Positions 60,212 to 64,000 of a DNA stretch of 64,000 nt are shown here, piece after piece. The notes under the pieces were generated by a model. It searched no databases. It had not been told where the DNA came from and saw only the letters and a program-made list of their open reading frames with translations. Within the stretch, counting starts at the first letter, position 1; every line of letters begins with the position of its first letter. Both the position numbers and the translations under genes were made by a program. The DNA is from Quadrisphaera setariae (GTDB taxonomy: Bacteria; Actinomycetota; Actinomycetes; Actinomycetales; Quadrisphaeraceae). The stretch is taken from positions 186,001 to 250,000 of the forward strand of contig NZ_VKAC01000004.1 of NCBI RefSeq assembly GCF_008041935.1, read 5' to 3'.

Positions 60212-62332
60212 TCAGGAGCCGGTGGCGGCCAGGCCGCGGCGCTGCAGCAGCGGCTCCACGCGCGGGTCGCGGCCCCGGAACGCGCGGTAGGCGGCGGCGA
60301 GGTCGACCGTGCCGCCGCGCGCGAGGACCTCGCGGGCGAACGCGGCCCCGTTCTCGCGGCGCATGCCGCCGTTCTCGGAGAACCACTCGACGGTGTCGGC
60401 GTCGAGCACCTCGCTCCACAGGTAGGAGTAGTACCCGGCCGAGTAGCCGCCGGAGAAGACGTGGTTGAAGTACGTGGAGCGGTAGCGCGGAGGCACCAGC
60501 TCCAGCGCGATGCCGCGGCGCTCCAGCGCAGCCGCCTCGAACGCCTCGACGTCGTCCGCCGCCACGGACTCCCCGGGGGCCAGCTGGTGCCACGCCTGGT
60601 CGAGCAGCATCGCCGCGACGATCTCGGTGGTGGCGAAGCCCTCGCCGTAGGAGCGCGACGCCAGCAGGGCCTGCACCTGCTCCTCGGGGAGCGGCTCGCC
60701 GGTCTCCACGTGGCGCGCGTAGGCGGGCAGCAGCGCCGGGCCCCACGCCCACACCTCGTTCACCTGGGAGGGGAACTCCACGAAGTCGCGCGGCACGGTG
60801 GTGCCGGACAGCCGCGGGTAGCGGACGTCGGAGAGCAGTCCGTGCAGCGCGTGCCCGAACTCGTGGAAGGCGGTCTCCACCTCCTCGACGGTGAGCAGCG
60901 CCGGCTCGCCGTCGGGCGGGCGGGGCACGTTGAGGTTGTTGACGACGACGGGACGCGATGACCGCGCGGGCCGGCCCCCGGCACCGGGGAGGGCGACCTG
61001 GTCGACGTAGTTGCTCATCCACGCGCCGCCGCGCTTGGACTCGCGGGCGAAGAAGTCGCCCAGGAACAGCCCGACGGACGCGCCGCCCTCGTCGAAGACC
61101 TCCCAGGTTCGCACGTCGGGGTGGTAGGTCGGCAGGTCCGGACGCTCGGTGAAGGTGAGGCCGTACAGCGCGGTGGCGGCGGCGAAGACGCCGCGGGTGA
61201 TGACGGCGTCCAGCTCGAAGTACGGCTTGAGCTCGGACGGGTCGAGGCTGAACCGGCGTGCGCGCACGCGCGCGGCCGCCCACGCCCAGTCCCACGGGCG
61301 CAGCTGCGCGTCAGCGTCCCCGCCGACGCCCCCGCCGGCGGCGCGCAGCTCCTCGGCGAGCTCCAGCGCCTCCCCGCGGGCGTTGCTCACCGCGGCCGGG
61401 ACCACGGACGTGAGCAGGTCCATGACCGCTTCCACCGAGGGGGCGGTGGCGTCCTCCAGCACGTGCTCGGCGTGGTGCGCCGCCCCGAGCAGGCCGGCGC
61501 GCTCAGCGCGCAGCGCCGCGATCCGCACCAGCAGCGGGCGCGTGTCGTGCTCGCCGCCGAGGCCGCGCGTGGTCGAGGCGCGGAAGACGCGCTCGCGCAG
61601 GCCGCGGTGGTCCAGGGACGCCAGCACCGGCTGGTCGGTGGGCAGCGACAGCGGCAGCACCCAGCCGTCCAGTCCGCGCGCGACCGCGGCCTGCGCGGCC
61701 GCCGAGCGCTCGCCAGCCGACAGGCCCGCGAGCTCGGCCTGGTCGGTGACGTGGACGGCGGCGGCGTTGGTGGCGGCCAGCAGCTCGGTGCCGAACTGCG
61801 TGGTCAGCCGCGACAGCTCCCCGTTGAGCTCGCGCAGCCGCACCTTGGCGTCGTCGTCGAGACCGGCCCCCGCGCGGGCGAGGTCCCGGTACCAGCGCTC
61901 CAGCACGGCCCGCTGCTCGTCGTCGAGCACGGTGCCGTCGGCGTCCGGGGCGCCGCCTGCGCACCGGTCGCGGACCGCTGCCAGGCGGGCGAACAGCCGC
62001 GGGTCGAGGTGGATCGCGTCACCGTGGGCGCTCAGCTCCGGCGCCAGCTCCGCCTCGACGGCGCGCAGCGCGTCGTCGGAGTGCGAGGAGACGAGGTTGT
62101 AGAAGGCGTTCGCGGCCCGGGCCAGCAGCTCACCGGAGGCCTCGAGAGCCCCGACGGTGTTCTCGAACGTCGCCGGCTCGCCGCCCGTGGCCACGGCCTC
62201 GACCTCCGCGCGCTGCTGGGCCATGCCCTCGCGCAGCGCCGGCGCGAAGTGCTCCGTGCGCAGGACGTCGAACGGCGGCAGCCCGTGCGGCAGGGTGCTC
62301 GGCGCGGCCAGGGGGTTGGTGGGGTCCAGCAC
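60212..62332 (-). CDS. M3-family zinc metallopeptidase (oligopeptidase A/Dcp-like)
   Basis: 706 residues, standard size for cytoplasmic M3 oligopeptidases. N-terminal LAAPSTLPHGLPPFDVLRTE is typical for Dcp/OpdA. The zinc-binding motif is FHEFGHALHGLL (~residue 470) with the third ligand Glu further along (EFPSQVNEVWAW). The C-terminal PPRYRSTYFNHVFSGGYSAG motif shapes the substrate site. It degrades short peptides in the cytosol. No signal peptide. ATG or GTG at 62332. Confidence 0.9.
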   Translation of the reverse strand: MLDPTNPLAAPSTLPHGLPPFDVLRTEHFAPALREGMAQQRAEVEAVATGGEPATFENTVGALEASGELLARAANAFYNLVSSHSDDALRAVEAELAPELSAHGDAIHLDPRLFARLAAVRDRCAGGAPDADGTVLDDEQRAVLERWYRDLARAGAGLDDDAKVRLRELNGELSRLTTQFGTELLAATNAAAVHVTDQAELAGLSAGERSAAAQAAVARGLDGWVLPLSLPTDQPVLASLDHRGLRERVFRASTTRGLGGEHDTRPLLVRIAALRAERAGLLGAAHHAEHVLEDATAPSVEAVMDLLTSVVPAAVSNARGEALELAEELRAAGGGVGGDADAQLRPWDWAWAAARVRARRFSLDPSELKPYFELDAVITRGVFAAATALYGLTFTERPDLPTYHPDVRTWEVFDEGGASVGLFLGDFFARESKRGGAWMSNYVDQVALPGAGGRPARSSRPVVVNNLNVPRPPDGEPALLTVEEVETAFHEFGHALHGLLSDVRYPRLSGTTVPRDFVEFPSQVNEVWAWGPALLPAYARHVETGEPLPEEQVQALLASRSYGEGFATTEIVAAMLLDQAWHQLAPGESVAADDVEAFEAAALERRGIALELVPPRYRSTYFNHVFSGGYSAGYYSYLWSEVLDADTVEWFSENGGMRRENGAAFAREVLARGGTVDLAAAYRAFRGRDPRVEPLLQRRGLAATGS

Positions 62333-62472
62333 CCTGGCGACGCTATCCCAGCGTCCCGCCCCCCAGCACGACCGCGCCGCAGGCCCCTCAGCAGCGGCCG
62401 TTGGGGTGGACCTGCGCCCCGGGGAGCGGGTCGGGTGCCACGACAGCGGTAGGGATGGAGGTGGGCGTGCCG

Positions 62473-63408
62473 ATGGGTGTGCCAGCAGGGACGCCCGCGA
62501 GACGGGCGGCCCCGAGGACGACGACGGCGGGGGCTCGTGTGGACGGCGTGGTGTGGACGAGGCGCGCGGTGCTCGCCGGCGCGGGGCTCGCGGCGGTCGG
62601 GGCCGCGGCTGCGGGCGCCGGTCCGCTGGTGCCGTCGGCGCGGGCGGCTGCCGCCCCCGACGTCGACCAGCTGCTGGCCACCCCGGGGTTCGTGGTGGCC
62701 CACCGCGGCGGCTCGCGGGACTGGCCGGAGATGTCGGCGTTCGCCTACACCAGCGCCGCTGCGCTCGGCGCCGACGCGCTGGAGCTGTCGCTGTCGCGCA
62801 CCTCCGACGGGGTGTGGTTCGGCCTGCACGACGGCACCCTCGACAGGACCTCCGGCACGCAGGGCTTCAAGGCCTCCGAGCACACCTGGGCCGAGGTGGC
62901 CTCCTACCGGATCAGCCCGTCGACCACCCGGGACCGCACCCAGGCCAAGCGCCCCTACGCGCGCCTGGAGGAGCTGCTGGAGCGGTGGGGTGGACGGCGC
63001 GTGCTCTTCGTCGACCCCAAGGCGGCCAGCGCCAGGTTCCACCCCGAGCTCGTGGCGGCGCTGCGCAAGGTGCCCTCCTCCCAGGACTGGGTGGTGGCCA
63101 AGGCACCGGTCGACACCACGTGGTGGGCCGACGCCGCCCGTCGCGAGGGCTGGCGCAGCTGGGGGTTCTTCTGGGCCAAGGACCTCGACGCCGACCCCGG
63201 CCTCCTCGCCCGCACCGCGGGCGCGTGGGACCTGCTCGGCATGGACGTCGACGCCCCCGACGCTCGCTGGAAGCAGGTGCTGGACCTCGGCGCACCGGTC
63301 ATGGCGCACGTGCTGACCTCATCGAGGCAGCTCGAGCGGGCCCGCGCGCTGGGAGCCGCCGGCGTCATGGTGTCGGACCTGGTGGCGGTGCTGCCGGCGC
63401 GCCGCTGA
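62473..63408 (+). CDS. Tat-exported glycerophosphodiester phosphodiesterase-like protein
   Basis: 311 residues if started at the ATG 62473 (GGAGG 11 nt upstream); GTG 62539 would also leave a full signal. A twin-arginine signal is visible: TRRAVLAGAGLAAVGAAAAG. The GDPD fold has VVAHRGGSRDWPEMS (catalytic His-Arg), ALELSLSRTSDGVWFGLHDGTLDRTS (Glu, His) and VLFVDPKA. The WP(E/N)xS form after HRGG is the expected one. It hydrolyses glycerophosphodiesters to glycerol-3-phosphate outside the cell, or is a relaxed member. Divergent from the M3 gene. Confidence 0.87.
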   Translation: MGVPAGTPARRAAPRTTTAGARVDGVVWTRRAVLAGAGLAAVGAAAAGAGPLVPSARAAAAPDVDQLLATPGFVVAHRGGSRDWPEMSAFAYTSAAALGADALELSLSRTSDGVWFGLHDGTLDRTSGTQGFKASEHTWAEVASYRISPSTTRDRTQAKRPYARLEELLERWGGRRVLFVDPKAASARFHPELVAALRKVPSSQDWVVAKAPVDTTWWADAARREGWRSWGFFWAKDLDADPGLLARTAGAWDLLGMDVDAPDARWKQVLDLGAPVMAHVLTSSRQLERARALGAAGVMVSDLVAVLPARR

Positions 63409-63483
63409 GGCCTCCCGACCGGCCCCGCAGCCCCGCCCGGCGCCGACGTGCCGGACGGGGTGAGCGGGTCCACCATGTGCGCC

Positions 63484-64000
63484 ATGCCTCCCGCGTCATC
63501 GTCGACAGCGGCCTCCGGCCACAGCGGTCACAGCGGTCACACCGGTCACCGAGGGCCCCGGGCCCAGGGCTCGGGCCGGTCCCCCGGAGCGGACGCCCGG
63601 CGCGGCGCCCGCCAGGCCCGCGAGCGCCTGGAACCCGTGGCCCGCGCGGGCTTCGTGGTCTCGGGGCTCCTGCACGTGCTCATCGGCGCGCTCGCGGTCC
63701 GCATCGCCCTCGGTGGCGGCTCGGGTGGCAGCGCGGACTCCAGCGGCGCCCTCGGTGAGGTGGCCCGCACCCCCTTCGGGGCCTTCGCCCTGTGGGCGGC
63801 CGTGGTCGCCCTGGCCGCGCTGGGGCTGTGGCAGCTGCTCGACGGCGCGCTCGAGGCCCGCGCGAAGGAGGCGAAGGAGGCCGCCAAGGGCCTCGGCCAG
63901 GGCGTGGTCTTCCTGGCGCTGGCCGGGACGGCCCTGACGTTCGCGCGCGGCGGGTCGTCGTCGTCGGAGTCCTCCACCGACGACGCCACCGCCACGCTCA
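63484..64000 (+). CDS. DUF1206 membrane protein (C-terminus cut by window edge)
   Basis: 172 codons from the ATG at 63484 to the edge. The N-terminus contains a His/Gly/Ser repeat (GHSGHSGHTGH, encoded by a 9-bp DNA repeat), then the DUF1206 pattern: VARAGFVVSGLLHVLIGALA with the family GxxxxGxxH helix, then FALWAAVVALAALGLWQLLDG and a third segment GVVFLALAGTALTF. DUF1206 proteins normally have about six helices in three repeats; here three are seen, so roughly half is present. Function unknown. Confidence 0.85.
   Translation, partial: MPPASSSTAASGHSGHSGHTGHRGPRAQGSGRSPGADARRGARQARERLEPVARAGFVVSGLLHVLIGALAVRIALGGGSGGSADSSGALGEVARTPFGAFALWAAVVALAALGLWQLLDGALEARAKEAKEAAKGLGQGVVFLALAGTALTFARGGSSSSESSTDDATATL

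Overview
The window is very GC-rich DNA with dense, short-spaced genes, many GTG starts and repeated GTGA/ATGA stop-start overlaps. This is typical of an actinomycete chromosome. The mix of genes (SpoIIE-type phosphatase, F420-type PPOX protein, UdgX, an HtdX-FabG4-FadA2-like cluster, DUF1206) fits Actinomycetes. A Kineosporiales-like source is my inference, not something the sequence proves. I see no rRNA, phage, transposase, plasmid or CRISPR signature, and the one tRNA I find is tRNA-Sec.

Layout. (1) 1-4900: a sugar ABC importer (two permeases, lipoprotein binding protein, probably alpha-glucoside type) on the minus strand, divergent from a ROK-family regulator. (2) 5.1-14 kb: housekeeping and repair genes: an uncharacterised protein, DUF3072, an epimerase coupled to the uracil-DNA protein UdgX, then a minus-strand run (phosphoesterase, alcohol dehydrogenase, HNH protein, App1-like phosphatase, DUF1684) containing an 11-bp tandem repeat, and serA. 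(3) 14-18.5 kb: a 38-codon ORF, a long leader with foldable RNA, and a fusion of a secreted S15-type hydrolase to an ABC ATPase with its permease. (4) 18.7-34 kb: a selenium island. It holds a formate dehydrogenase operon whose catalytic subunit is read through an in-frame UGA with a clear bacterial SECIS hairpin, then selD, the tRNA-Sec gene selC, five unrelated genes, and selA-selB. (5) 34-43 kb: a GGDEF/degenerate-EAL protein, a phosphoribosyltransferase, Nei-type glycosylase, MFS exporter, PPOX protein, aldo/keto reductase and glutathione-independent formaldehyde dehydrogenase. (6) 43-50 kb: a fatty-acyl cluster (MaoC dehydratase, FabG4-type reductase, thiolase) divergent from a TetR regulator and an acyl-CoA dehydrogenase/oxidase. 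(7) 50-64 kb: sirtuin, VOC protein, SpoIIE phosphatase, HrpA helicase, an NHL/ScyE-like secreted protein, M3 peptidase, a Tat-type glycerophosphodiesterase and a truncated DUF1206 gene.

How parts work together. SelD makes selenophosphate, SelA converts Ser-tRNA-Sec to Sec-tRNA-Sec, and SelB delivers it at the UGA of the formate dehydrogenase. Everything needed, apart from a general seryl-tRNA synthetase, lies within about 16 kb. Formaldehyde dehydrogenase 19 kb away makes formate, the substrate of the selenoenzyme, so the window encodes a formaldehyde to formate to CO2 route. The formate dehydrogenase has an NrfD-type membrane partner and no visible Tat signal, which suggests a cytoplasm-facing enzyme feeding electrons into the membrane.

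Convergent gene pairs are repeatedly separated by long, nearly perfect inverted repeats, probably bidirectional terminators.
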